Made by a program: the position numbers and the translations under genes. A stretch of DNA of 64,000 nt from Haploplasma modicum ATCC 29102 (GTDB lineage Bacteria > Bacillota_I > Bacilli_A > Acholeplasmatales > Acholeplasmataceae): positions 372,001-436,000 of the forward strand of contig NZ_JHYB01000002.1 in the NCBI RefSeq assembly GCF_000687835.1, written 5' to 3'. The notes beneath the pieces were generated by a model. It was not told the origin of the DNA and did no database searches. It was given only the letters and a program-made list of their open reading frames with translations. Below are positions 55,359 to 63,819 of the stretch, in pieces. Within the stretch, counting starts at the first letter, position 1. Every line of letters starts with the position of its first letter.

Positions 55359-55402
55359 ATGATAACGCTTTTATATTTTAACACTTTCCTTACTTTTGTC
55401 AA
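55359..55402 (-). promoter_or_regulatory. Promoter with cre-like operator for anmK-GHL10 operon
   Basis: TTGACA (55397-55402), 16 bases, TAAAAT (55375-55380) preceded by TGT. ATAAAAGCGTTATCAT at 55359-55374 begins directly after the -10 and fits the cre pattern with one mismatch. A regulator bound here would cover the start site. Confidence 0.7.
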
Positions 55403-55445
55403 TTTTTTCATATATTGTTTTTTTTTTTCTATTATTTACAAAAAT

Positions 55446-55486
55446 AAAAAAACTATCAAGGATTATTAATTTTCCAATGATAGTTT
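55446..55486 (-). terminator. Terminator of the RpiR-type regulator gene
   Basis: AAACTATCA pairs with TGATAGTTT, an inner GGA/TCC adds to the stem, and a T-run follows on the minus strand. Confidence 0.8.
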
Positions 55487-55490
55487 TCTT

Positions 55491-56345
55491 CTATTTAGTC
55501 TTGAATTTTTTAAATATTTTATAAGTTTTTTCTAATTTACTAATAGAACGTTCGATATTATAATACGCACAATGTGAGTATAGTGCATCTATAACTGCCA
55601 TCTGAGATGTTCTTGAAGTCATCGCTGCACTTCTAAAATCTCCTTCTAAGGCTGATGTGTATAATACAACCGTTGATAAATCACCAAGTGTTGTCTTACC
55701 TGCACTAACAATACTGATTATTTTTACATTGTTTTCTCTAGCTTGTAGTGCAGCCTCTATTACTTCAGGGGTATCACCACTATTTGAAATCAAAATAACA
55801 ATATCTCTTTCATCTAAAAATGCCGCATCAATTGAGTGTTCGTGTAAATCTTGCTGTGCAGTACACATTTTATCAATTCTTCTTAATTTCATCTCAAAAT
55901 CTTTACACACCAAATATGATGATCCTTTTGCAAATAAAAAGATTTTACGTGAATTCATAATCATTTCAGCTGCTTTTTGGACTTTCTTTTCTGAGTAAAG
56001 TCTTAAAGTATCTTCTAGTGCTCTAATATCATTTTCAATTGCTGATCTACCGATATTCTCACTTTTATCTTTAACTAAAATAACATCCTTATATTCAGCA
56101 TTAGACGGAATTACAATTTCCGTGTTTGCTAAAATAAAATCTATCTTAAATTCTTTAAAACCTTCATACCCTAATTTTTTACACATCCTAACAACTGTCG
56201 CTGGAGATGTAAAAGCATTTTTAGCAATACTTTCAACTGATAAATCTTTAAGTGCAGTTCGGTTTTTTACAAGGTAGTCTAAAACAGTTTTTTCTGATAC
56301 ACTTAAATTATCTCTTGCTTTAATCATGTTAATCATTATGCTCAA
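55491..56345 (-). CDS. RpiR family transcriptional regulator, MurR-like
   Basis: 284 residues: an RpiR-type HTH (about 1-80, with SVESIAKNAFTSPATVVRMCKKLGYEGFKEF in two parts) and a SIS sugar-phosphate-binding domain (about 125-260, SNSGDTPEVIEAA). E. coli MurR of this family senses MurNAc-6-phosphate, which would suit this locus. A TTG start at 56345 is chosen since GAGGTG lies seven bases in front; the first ATG, at 56336, is too far from it. It stands in its own unit between the anmK operon and the membrane protein genes. Confidence 0.85.
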   Translation of the reverse strand: MSIMINMIKARDNLSVSEKTVLDYLVKNRTALKDLSVESIAKNAFTSPATVVRMCKKLGYEGFKEFKIDFILANTEIVIPSNAEYKDVILVKDKSENIGRSAIENDIRALEDTLRLYSEKKVQKAAEMIMNSRKIFLFAKGSSYLVCKDFEMKLRRIDKMCTAQQDLHEHSIDAAFLDERDIVILISNSGDTPEVIEAALQARENNVKIISIVSAGKTTLGDLSTVVLYTSALEGDFRSAAMTSRTSQMAVIDALYSHCAYYNIERSISKLEKTYKIFKKFKTK

Positions 56346-56379
56346 CGAAAATCACCTCTTTCCGTGTTTTTTCATATAC

Positions 56380-56408
56380 ACTATATCATTTTTTCAGTTT
56401 TTTGTAAA
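56380..56408 (-). promoter_or_regulatory. Promoter of the RpiR-type regulator
   Basis: TTTACA (56403-56408), 17 bases, TATAGT (56380-56385) with TGA in front, an extended -10. Confidence 0.65.
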
Positions 56409-56419
56409 TATATGAACAT

Positions 56420-57325
56420 TTAATTAGCTTTTTTCACTCTTCTTCTAATAAATTTTATAGTTGTAGGTAAAAAATAAAATATATATGTTACAAATAAAGC
56501 AATAAACGAGTAGATTATCATTGTTTTGTTAATATTTTTATGATAAGTCTTAAAAACACTTTTATCAATTATATGTATATTCTCGTTATTAGAATAATCT
56601 ACTTTTGCATATAGATCTGAAAATTTACCACTGAAATTATATTCATTATCATTACTGTTTATTGTTAGAATATTTGTAAGTTTTGTTTTATCATCACTAT
56701 CAGAATTTTTTGTATGGTCCTCAATTAATAATTCAACTTTTTCAATCTTATTTGATGTATCAATCTTTGGTTTCATATCATCTGCTGTTTTTTTCTTTAG
56801 ATATTCAAAACTATTATTATCTTTACCAATTCTAATTAAACTTACTGGTCTTCTTTCCGTTCTGTCTAGATGGTAATAATTTGTTGTCGCAAATTCTCCA
56901 CCCTCCATAAAAATATTAATTCTAATGATTACTTTCTTAATATTATTGTTAAATTCTTCTTTGTTTCTAACGATATTATCATAGTCAATTTTTTTTGTTA
57001 AATCACTTGGATTTCTATCATCAAAGTAAAAAATCAAAAGTTCTTGTTCATCTTTTTCGGCATGATATATTGAAAATTCAAAAGGATATGTGTTATCTTT
57101 TGAAACTAGATTATAAATTGGTTCAATTTGATACTTATCATATAATTCAGAGGTAAAATAAAGCTCCATATATTTTTCTTTAGTATAATTTGTTAAAATG
57201 TTATCTATATTTTCTTTATAGTATTTTGAATAATTTTTTATTAATGATACACGATAAACCATAAATCCAATCAATAGTACAAAGAATGAATAGATTGTTA
57301 CATTTAGTATTTTTTTTATTTTCAT
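56420..57325 (-). CDS. Unknown membrane protein with two terminal helices
   Basis: 301 residues. One helix near the N-terminus (about 9-27), a charged extracytoplasmic domain of about 235 residues rich in Asn, Asp and Lys, and a second helix near the end (about 270-290) with a basic tail. I recognise no family. The layout (sensor-like loop between two helices) would fit a signal or assembly protein, but nothing more can be said. Confidence 0.7.
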   Translation of the reverse strand: MKIKKILNVTIYSFFVLLIGFMVYRVSLIKNYSKYYKENIDNILTNYTKEKYMELYFTSELYDKYQIEPIYNLVSKDNTYPFEFSIYHAEKDEQELLIFYFDDRNPSDLTKKIDYDNIVRNKEEFNNNIKKVIIRINIFMEGGEFATTNYYHLDRTERRPVSLIRIGKDNNSFEYLKKKTADDMKPKIDTSNKIEKVELLIEDHTKNSDSDDKTKLTNILTINSNDNEYNFSGKFSDLYAKVDYSNNENIHIIDKSVFKTYHKNINKTMIIYSFIALFVTYIFYFLPTTIKFIRRRVKKAN

Positions 57326-57462
57326 ATTGATATCTACTCAAAGTATTCCTTTCATATTTTTAACTACTATGAAAATGTTATCATACTTTTAGATTAAATT
57401 GACATATTAAATAAATTATTATTGTTTTTAGATTAATTATGTCAAATTAATAAATGATTTAA

Positions 57463-57493
57463 TAAAAAAAGATAGGATAATTAACCCTATCTT
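57463..57493 (-). terminator. Terminator of the small membrane protein gene
   Basis: AAGATAGG pairs with CCTATCTT around a nine-base loop, followed by TTTTT on the minus strand. The rest of the gap to 57326 is AT-rich, with no gene seen. Confidence 0.85.
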
Positions 57494-57500
57494 AACATTA

Positions 57501-57716
57501 TTAAACTCTGCTTTTTCTTCTATTTAAATAGATAAGCAATATAATTAAATCAAATACTAACAAGACTCCACCAAATATCAGTATTGATAATCCAATAATA
57601 TATATCAAAACGAAGCCAACTACTTGATCAGTTTGAAAGGATTCATAGAACAAAAATCCACCATATGCGACTCCAATTAAACCTAAAATTAAAAGAATAA
57701 CCATTAATACTTTCAT
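57501..57716 (-). CDS. Small two-helix membrane protein
   Basis: 71 residues, two hydrophobic helices (about 3-25 and 34-62) and a short basic C-terminus (NRRKSRV). AAGGGGAG lies at good distance before the ATG, and a TGATAAAAT extended -10 lies just upstream, so the gene is likely real in spite of its size. No known family. Confidence 0.65.
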   Translation of the reverse strand: MKVLMVILLILGLIGVAYGGFLFYESFQTDQVVGFVLIYIIGLSILIFGGVLLVFDLIILLIYLNRRKSRV

Positions 57717-57781
57717 TTTTATCTCCCCTTTTTTTCATTTTATCAAAAATGGTAAGTTAAAGATATTAAAATGCTTAAGGC

Positions 57782-58639
57782 CTATTTATGTAATAATAGT
57801 ACTATTTCTCTAAGAGATTTAACTGCAACAGCAGTTGATGCACCTGATGGATCTAAATTAGGTGCTAGTTCAACAATATCCATTCCTACAATATTATTTA
57901 GTTTTTCAAATAAATCAAATGCGTTAAGTAAATCCTTATATTGCATTCCACCTGGTTCAGGAGTTCCTGTTCCTGGAAATACTCCTGGATCTAAGACATC
58001 TAAGTCAATTGTAATATAGACTGGCTTATCTTTTAGTTTTTCAACTACTGTATCTAGGCCATAAAAATCAAACTTTCTTTGGTGAATATGTTCTTTAGCC
58101 CAAATAAATTCTAATTTATCGCCACTTCTAATGCCAAACTGGAAAATCTTTCCATCGCCTAAAAATTTATGAGCATGATACATAAAAGTTGCATGGCTAA
58201 GTTCTCGTCCAAAAAACTCTTCTCTAAGATCAGTATGAGCATCAAGATGAATAACATGTAAATCCTCATATTTTTCACTAAAAGCTTTTAATACTGGATA
58301 AGTTACTAAATGTTCACCACCAATCATTACTGGCTTTTTATTATCTTCTAATATTTTTTTTGTTGTGTTATAAACGATATCTAGAGCATCTTCTACTGCA
58401 CCAATTGGTAAGTCAAGATCGCCAATATCTGATGTTTTATAGTCTTTTAAATCCATATTTCGGTATGGTGAATACCATTCTAAACCTATTGAATCTATTC
58501 TTATGTGATTTCCTGCAAATCTAGTTCCTGGTCTAAATGATGTTGTTGCATCCATTGGTACAGAAAAGATTACTACATCACTTTCTTCATACTCAGAATT
58601 ACATGATTGAAAAGATAAATCGACTTTCTTAAAACTCAT
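57782..58639 (-). CDS. speB: Agmatinase (ureohydrolase family)
   Basis: 285 residues, manganese-dependent ureohydrolase. Metal ligands lie in GGEHLVTYP, HLDAHTDLRE and ITIDLDVLDPG. Agmatinase hydrolyses agmatine to putrescine and urea; arginase and formiminoglutamase share the fold, but the neighbour speA and the length favour agmatinase. AAGGAGG precedes the ATG, one base after the speA stop. No speE or speD lies nearby. Confidence 0.9.
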   Translation of the reverse strand: MSFKKVDLSFQSCNSEYEESDVVIFSVPMDATTSFRPGTRFAGNHIRIDSIGLEWYSPYRNMDLKDYKTSDIGDLDLPIGAVEDALDIVYNTTKKILEDNKKPVMIGGEHLVTYPVLKAFSEKYEDLHVIHLDAHTDLREEFFGRELSHATFMYHAHKFLGDGKIFQFGIRSGDKLEFIWAKEHIHQRKFDFYGLDTVVEKLKDKPVYITIDLDVLDPGVFPGTGTPEPGGMQYKDLLNAFDLFEKLNNIVGMDIVELAPNLDPSGASTAVAVKSLREIVLLLHK

Positions 58640-58640
58640 T

Positions 58641-60110
58641 TTAATCCTCCTTATTGTATGTCTTATCTTGGTCTATTACTCTAATATAACCATTTTTTGT
58701 ATCTGATAAAATTGTTGAACCTTGATCTAAGTAAAAATTTAAGTCATCTAAAATATCTTCATTAATTATTTCTCCGGGAATTAATAAAGGAATTCCTGGA
58801 GGATAAACCATTATACTTTCAGCTGATACTTCATTTAAGCTATCTTCAATTTTAACAAACTTTTTATAAGCATGATATGCTTCACGTGGACGGTCAAACA
58901 CTTCAGGATAAGTAAATCTAATTTTTTGTCTAATTTCAGTTTTTTTCTTATGTTTTTTCAAATTTTTTAAACCTAAAATAAAGTTTTCTAAATCTTCTTT
59001 AGTAGTTGCAATTGATAAAACTGCAAGAACTAAATTAGTTTCTGCAAGTTCAACTTGAACATTTGATTCCTTCGATAAAATATTATAAGCATCAAATCCG
59101 GTAATTCCTAAGTCTGATACTTTAACCATTATTTTAGTTGGATCATAACCATAACCTTTATGATTGTAAATATAATCTTCAGTAATAGCTTTAAATCCTC
59201 TAATCTTATTAATCTCATCTCTTGCCCAACTTGTAAGTTTAATTAAATCATCTAGTTTTTCTCTCCCATTTAGGGCCATATAACTTCTTGCTGTATCGAG
59301 TGATGCCATAAAGATACTAGATGGTGAAGTTGTTTGTAAGATATTTAAGGTCGATCTTACACGATTATTGCTTACTAAATCACCTTTTGTTAATAAAATA
59401 GATGTTTGGGTTAAAGACCCTAATGTCTTATGTACACTAACAGCAGACATGTCTGCCCCTGCTTCCATTGCACTTAGCGGTAAATCCTCATGGAAACCAA
59501 AATGGGCTCCATGTGCCTCATCAACTAAAACCATCATATCGTATTCATGAGCAAGTTTAACAATTTCTTTCAAATTTGATACTACCCCAAAATAAGTTGG
59601 GTTAATCACAAAGACTGCTTTTGCATCTGGATTTTCCAAAATTGTTTCTCTTAACTCTGATAATATTATTCCATTAGCAATTCCTAATTCACTATCCATA
59701 TGTGGCTTAATAAACACAGGCATAGCTCCTGATAAAATAAGTCCATTTATTGCTGATTTATGAACATTTCTTGGAATAATTATTTTTTCGTTGGCACGCA
59801 CTGCGCTCATAATCATCGCTATAATCCCTTGTGAAGTTCCATTAACTAAGAAGTAAGCATTATCTGCATTAAAAGCATCTGCAGCTAATTCTAGCGCTTC
59901 TTTAATAACTCCATTAGGTTTTGCAAGATTATCTAATCCTCTTGGTGCATTAGCATCAATTAAAAAGACATTTTCGCCAACAAACTCTCTAAACTCATTA
60001 TTGATATGACCTAGTTTATGTCCTGGTACATCAAGTTGAGTTTGATTTGATAAACCATATTCTTTAATTTTCTTGAAGTATGGTGTTTTAGATTGATCTA
60101 GTTTGTACAT
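58641..60110 (-). CDS. speA: Arginine/lysine/ornithine decarboxylase, probably arginine decarboxylase
   Basis: PLP enzyme of the Orn/Lys/Arg decarboxylase family (489 aa, the short Bacillus SpeA form). The PLP lysine lies in SVHKTLGSLTQTS, and AHGAHFGFH and VNGTSQGIIAMI are family segments. With speB next to it the likely reaction is arginine to agmatine, then putrescine. The pair is expressed from a promoter that is overlapped by a long palindrome. Confidence 0.88.
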   Translation of the reverse strand: MYKLDQSKTPYFKKIKEYGLSNQTQLDVPGHKLGHINNEFREFVGENVFLIDANAPRGLDNLAKPNGVIKEALELAADAFNADNAYFLVNGTSQGIIAMIMSAVRANEKIIIPRNVHKSAINGLILSGAMPVFIKPHMDSELGIANGIILSELRETILENPDAKAVFVINPTYFGVVSNLKEIVKLAHEYDMMVLVDEAHGAHFGFHEDLPLSAMEAGADMSAVSVHKTLGSLTQTSILLTKGDLVSNNRVRSTLNILQTTSPSSIFMASLDTARSYMALNGREKLDDLIKLTSWARDEINKIRGFKAITEDYIYNHKGYGYDPTKIMVKVSDLGITGFDAYNILSKESNVQVELAETNLVLAVLSIATTKEDLENFILGLKNLKKHKKKTEIRQKIRFTYPEVFDRPREAYHAYKKFVKIEDSLNEVSAESIMVYPPGIPLLIPGEIINEDILDDLNFYLDQGSTILSDTKNGYIRVIDQDKTYNKED

Positions 60111-60165
60111 TATTCATCCCTTTTCTTTAGTACGCAAATATATTTATTTGTCTTATACTTCTTGT

Positions 60166-60217
60166 ATTTTAACACTAATCAATTTATATTTACAATATAA
60201 TAATTTATTATTGTAAA
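60166..60217 (-). promoter_or_regulatory. speAB promoter overlapped by a palindromic operator
   Basis: TTGTAA (60190-60195), 18 bases, TAAAAT (60166-60171, preceded by TGT). A near-perfect palindrome at 60189-60217, with arms TTTACAAT and ATTGTAAA and matching AT-rich inner parts, covers the -35. Confidence 0.55.
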
Positions 60218-60254
60218 AGGAATAAAATAATTACTTTAATTCCTCATTTTAAGT

Positions 60255-60283
60255 AAAAAAAAGACTTATCATTTGATAAGTCT
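60255..60283 (-). terminator. Terminator of the tRNA-Ser/tRNA-Glu unit
   Basis: AGACTTATC / GATAAGTCT with a four-base loop and a long T-run on the minus strand, 15 bases after the tRNA-Glu CCA end. Confidence 0.9.
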
Positions 60284-60297
60284 ATTTACTCATAAAT

Positions 60298-60373
60298 TGG
60301 TGACCCGTACGGGATTCGAACCCGTGAGTGCATGCGTGAAAGGCATGTGAGTTAACCGTTTCTCCAACGGGCC
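60298..60373 (-). tRNA. tRNA-Glu (anticodon TTC)
   Basis: Reads GGCCCGT ... ACGGGTC-A-CCA on the minus strand. The anticodon stem CATGC/GCATG encloses CTTTCAC, giving anticodon TTC. The T-arm GGGTTCGAATCCC is standard. CCA is encoded. Confidence 0.96.
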
Positions 60374-60375
60374 AA

Positions 60376-60466
60376 TGGCGGAGCAGGAGGGATTTGAACC
60401 CTCGCGCCGATTTCTCGACCTATACCCTTAGCAGGGGCACCTCTTCAGCCTCTTGAGTACTGCTCC
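60376..60466 (-). tRNA. tRNA-Ser (anticodon GCT)
   Basis: Acceptor GGAGCAG/CTGCTCC, anticodon loop CTGCTAA with anticodon GCT, a long variable arm as expected for serine, T-arm GGGTTCAAATCCC, discriminator G and an encoded CCA. Only two bases separate it from tRNA-Glu, so the two are cut from one precursor. Confidence 0.95.
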
Positions 60467-60493
60467 ATTAATAAGCGTTTAACACGCTTATAT

Positions 60494-60522
60494 ATATTAA
60501 CTTATTTTTTTATTAAAGTCAA
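60494..60522 (-). promoter_or_regulatory. Possible promoter of the tRNA unit
   Basis: TTGACT (60517-60522), 17 bases, TAATAT (60494-60499). A small hairpin (AAGCG/CGCTT) follows in the leader just before tRNA-Ser. Confidence 0.45.
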
Positions 60523-60529
60523 TCATTTT

Positions 60530-62692
60530 TTAAAATTTTACCATGGATAAACCAACTTTTCCACGTTCTTTATCAATATTTAAGACATATACTTTAACAA
60601 TGTCGCCAACACTTACTATATCACTTGGATGTTTAACAAAACCTTTTTTAAGTTTACTAATATGAACTAGTCCATCTTCCTTTAAACCAACATCAACAAA
60701 TGCTCCAAAATCAACTACGTTTCTAACTGTTCCTTCTAACTCCATACCCTCTTTTAAGTCTTCAATATTTAAAACATCTGATTTTAAGATTGGTTGATCA
60801 AATTTATCTCTTGGATCTCTTTGTGGAGCAACAAAAGCATCAAGAATATCTTCTAGTGTATAAATATCAATACCTAATTCTTTTCTAAGTGCTTCTTTAT
60901 CAATGCTTGCTACAATTTCTTTTACTAATTCTTTGCCAAACATTGAACCGTCAATTTTATACTTCTTCATAATTTCTCTTGCTTTATCATAACTCTCAGG
61001 GTGAACAGCTGTATGGTCTAAGTATTCATTACTATCTGGAATTCTTAAAAAACCTGCTGCCTGTTCAAATGTTTTAGCACCAAATGATGGTACTTTTAAA
61101 ATTTGATCACGATTTTTAAACGGACCATTTTTTTCACGGTATTTAACAATCTTTTCCGCATTAGCTTTTGTAAGTCCTGATACATACATTAGCAATGCTT
61201 TACTTGCTGTATTAACGTTAACCCCTACTTGGTTAACTGCTTGAGTTACTACAAAGTTTAAAGATTCATTAAGTCTTTTTGGTTGAACGTCATGTTGATA
61301 TTGACCAACACCAATTGATTTAGGATCTATTTTAACTAATTCTGATAATGGGTCTTGTAATCTTCTTGCAATACTTGCTGCACTACGTTCTTCAACTGAA
61401 AGATCTGGGAATTCTTCTCTAGCTAGATCACTTGCTGAATAAACTGATGCTCCTGCTTCATTAACAATTACATATTTAACATCTAATTTTTCTTCTTTAA
61501 TTAAGTCAGCAATAAACTTTTCAGTTTCTCTACTTGCAGTACCATTACCGATTGCAATAATATTTACTTTATATTTATTAATAAATCTTAAGATATCAGC
61601 TTTTGATTTATTTATTTGTTCCATGCTTACAGTCCCACCAAGATGTTTTTCATGAGGATAAATAACGCCTCTATCTAGTGGCATACCATTTGCATCGACA
61701 ACAGTTAATTTACATCCAGTTCTAAATGCAGGGTCAACACCAAGTACTGTCAGTCCCTTCATTGGTGGTTGTAATAATAATTTTTGTAAGTTTAATGCAA
61801 AAATATTGATTGCTTGTTCTTCAGCCTTCTCACTTAACTCTGCTCTAACTTCTCTTTCAATACTTGGGAAAATTAAACGTTTATAGCCATCAGCAATTGC
61901 TTCTTTTACATAAACTGCTTCACTTGTATTTGCTTTAATTACTTTTCCTTCTAAATAATGAATTAATCTTTGATCATTAACTGTAATTTTTACGTTTAAG
62001 ATTTTTTCTTTCTCACCACGATTAACAGCAAGTGTTCTATGGGGTACAATTTTATTAATTGGTTCGTTATAATCATAATAGATCCCATATGTTTTAAATT
62101 CATCTATAGCATTTTTCTTTAGACTTGTTACAATACTACCTTCAGATACTAATAAGAATCTTAAAACTTTACGGTACTCGGCATTATCACTTACTATTTC
62201 TGCAATAATATCTTTCGCACCACTAATTGCATCTTCAACGGTTAAAACCTCTTCATTAAGATATTTTATAGCTTCTTTTTCTACATCACCATTATTAAAG
62301 TTAAGTAACCACTTAGCAAAAGGTTCTAAGCCTTTTTTAATAGCTTCTGTTGCTCTTGTCTTTTTCTTTTCTTTATATGGACGATATAAATCTTCAACTT
62401 CAACTAATTTTGTAGATTTTAAGATTTCTTGTCTTAATTCTTCGGTTAACATACCACGTTCATCAATTAATCTAATAACATCTTCTTTTCTTTCAAGTAA
62501 GTTTTTAGCATAGCTCCATGATTGATATATTTCATTAATTTGTTCTTCATCTAGGCCACCGGTAACTTCTTTACGGTATCTAGCAATAAAGGGAATGGTG
62601 TTACCTTCATCAAGTAATCCAAGTGTTGCAATGATTTTTGAATCTGGAACATTAACTTTTGCTTTTATTTCTAATAAAATTTGATCATTCAT
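60530..62692 (-). CDS. tex: Tex family RNA-binding transcription accessory protein
   Basis: 720 residues, full length. Tex N-terminal helical part, a YqgF-like RNase H fold (LTVLGVDPAFRTGCKL), helix-hairpin-helix repeats (VGVNVNTASKALLMYVSG and VPSFGAKTFEQAAGFLRI), and a C-terminal S1 domain (EGTVRNVVDFGAFVDVG, about 645-718). It binds nucleic acid in the cytoplasm and affects transcription and RNA turnover. A strong GGAGG lies upstream. Its 3' end is close to the tRNA promoter; I see no clear terminator. Confidence 0.96.
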   Translation of the reverse strand: MNDQILLEIKAKVNVPDSKIIATLGLLDEGNTIPFIARYRKEVTGGLDEEQINEIYQSWSYAKNLLERKEDVIRLIDERGMLTEELRQEILKSTKLVEVEDLYRPYKEKKKTRATEAIKKGLEPFAKWLLNFNNGDVEKEAIKYLNEEVLTVEDAISGAKDIIAEIVSDNAEYRKVLRFLLVSEGSIVTSLKKNAIDEFKTYGIYYDYNEPINKIVPHRTLAVNRGEKEKILNVKITVNDQRLIHYLEGKVIKANTSEAVYVKEAIADGYKRLIFPSIEREVRAELSEKAEEQAINIFALNLQKLLLQPPMKGLTVLGVDPAFRTGCKLTVVDANGMPLDRGVIYPHEKHLGGTVSMEQINKSKADILRFINKYKVNIIAIGNGTASRETEKFIADLIKEEKLDVKYVIVNEAGASVYSASDLAREEFPDLSVEERSAASIARRLQDPLSELVKIDPKSIGVGQYQHDVQPKRLNESLNFVVTQAVNQVGVNVNTASKALLMYVSGLTKANAEKIVKYREKNGPFKNRDQILKVPSFGAKTFEQAAGFLRIPDSNEYLDHTAVHPESYDKAREIMKKYKIDGSMFGKELVKEIVASIDKEALRKELGIDIYTLEDILDAFVAPQRDPRDKFDQPILKSDVLNIEDLKEGMELEGTVRNVVDFGAFVDVGLKEDGLVHISKLKKGFVKHPSDIVSVGDIVKVYVLNIDKERGKVGLSMVKF

Positions 62693-62711
62693 CTATTTTT
62701 ATCCTCCTTTT

Positions 62712-62738
62712 TAAACATAAAAGGGCAAAAGCCCTTTA
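62712..62738 (-). terminator. Terminator between the unknown membrane protein and tex
   Basis: AAAGGGC-TTTT-GCCCTTT followed by TATGTTT on the minus strand. Confidence 0.75.
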
Positions 62739-63386
62739 TTAATTTTCTAATTTTTTTAAATTTTCTAAGTCCGTAACCATTTTATCATTTGTCTGAATAA
62801 CAAATGGATTTCTTGTAGCATCTAATTCTTCTTTATTAAACTTAATTAAAAATGATTGATATTTTTTTTCTTTGTTTTGAGTTAAGTCTAAAATATTTGC
62901 AATATCACGTTCTCTTAAATGCTTATTGTTTCTTAATGTGTTGTTAAAAGTAACTGCACCTTCTTCAGTACTATCGCTATCTAAATCAACAATAAATAAT
63001 GGTTTATCAAGTTCTATTTCATTTATTAGTTTTATTAACTCTTTATCTAATTTCTTTTCTAAACTACTATAATAAAAATAGAAATATATTTCATCATTAT
63101 CATTTAAATCCATTACAATACTTCTTATTTCTTCATCAGAAATATCAACATAGTCTGAATTTTCACTAACAATTGTTGAAAAATCACCTACAGTAATGTA
63201 ATGTTTATCTTCAAAAATTTCTTTCACTTCTTTTTTTCTATTAATAACTTCAACAATAATAAAAGTTGTTAAAACTACTAACGCAGCAATTACTACCAAT
63301 GCTGATATTTTGATTATGCTAGCTAAAACTGGGTTTATATCGTCACCACTTCTTTTTTTTGGTGCTTTAGCATTTATATCTGCCAT
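62739..63386 (-). CDS. Unknown single-helix membrane protein downstream of acpS
   Basis: 215 residues from the ATG at 63386 (AAGGATG upstream; a GTG three codons earlier overlaps it). A basic cytoplasmic N-terminus (KAPKKRSGDD) leads to one helix (about 29-50) and an acidic extracytoplasmic domain of about 160 residues. That domain has strands such as DEIYFYFYYSS and KPLFIVDLDSDS, loosely like a thioredoxin fold, but no CXXC. No family recognised. Confidence 0.75.
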   Translation of the reverse strand: MADINAKAPKKRSGDDINPVLASIIKISALVVIAALVVLTTFIIVEVINRKKEVKEIFEDKHYITVGDFSTIVSENSDYVDISDEEIRSIVMDLNDNDEIYFYFYYSSLEKKLDKELIKLINEIELDKPLFIVDLDSDSTEEGAVTFNNTLRNNKHLRERDIANILDLTQNKEKKYQSFLIKFNKEELDATRNPFVIQTNDKMVTDLENLKKLEN

Positions 63387-63459
63387 TAAAATCACATCCT
63401 TACATTATTAGATTATACAAAATTATTACGAATATTTCAAGTTTAAATGGGATTTTAAC

Positions 63460-63819
63460 TTATTTTACCTTTTCTATCACAACATAAGCCAAAGCATATT
63501 CATTAGTATGAGTCATTGATAAATGAATCTCACTTGAATCTTCAATTAAATTTGTTGTTGCATAAGTAAATCCGTCTTTTTCATTTAAGACAGATATGTC
63601 ATAATAACTAATGTTTTTATTATATTTTCTAAGTGCTTTAAAAACAGCTTCTTTTGCTGCAAATCTTCCTGCAACAAACATTGCTTGACCTTCAACACTT
63701 GGAATATTGTCATACAATTTTAATTCTTGCTCATTTAAAATTAGTTCCTTATAGTGGTCTAACCCACCTGAAAAAATATCTTTTAATTGAACTAAGTCAA
63801 TACCTATACCTATAATCAT
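63460..63819 (-). CDS. acpS: Holo-[acyl-carrier-protein] synthase
   Basis: AcpS (119 aa, normal length) transfers phosphopantetheine from CoA to acyl carrier protein in the cytoplasm. Magnesium ligands lie in GIGIDLVQ and RFAAKEAVFKAL. AAAAGGAG precedes the ATG, which overlaps the TGA of whiA. A complete fatty acid synthesis pathway is expected in this organism, in contrast to most true mycoplasmas. Confidence 0.95.
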   Translation of the reverse strand: MIIGIGIDLVQLKDIFSGGLDHYKELILNEQELKLYDNIPSVEGQAMFVAGRFAAKEAVFKALRKYNKNISYYDISVLNEKDGFTYATTNLIEDSSEIHLSMTHTNEYALAYVVIEKVK

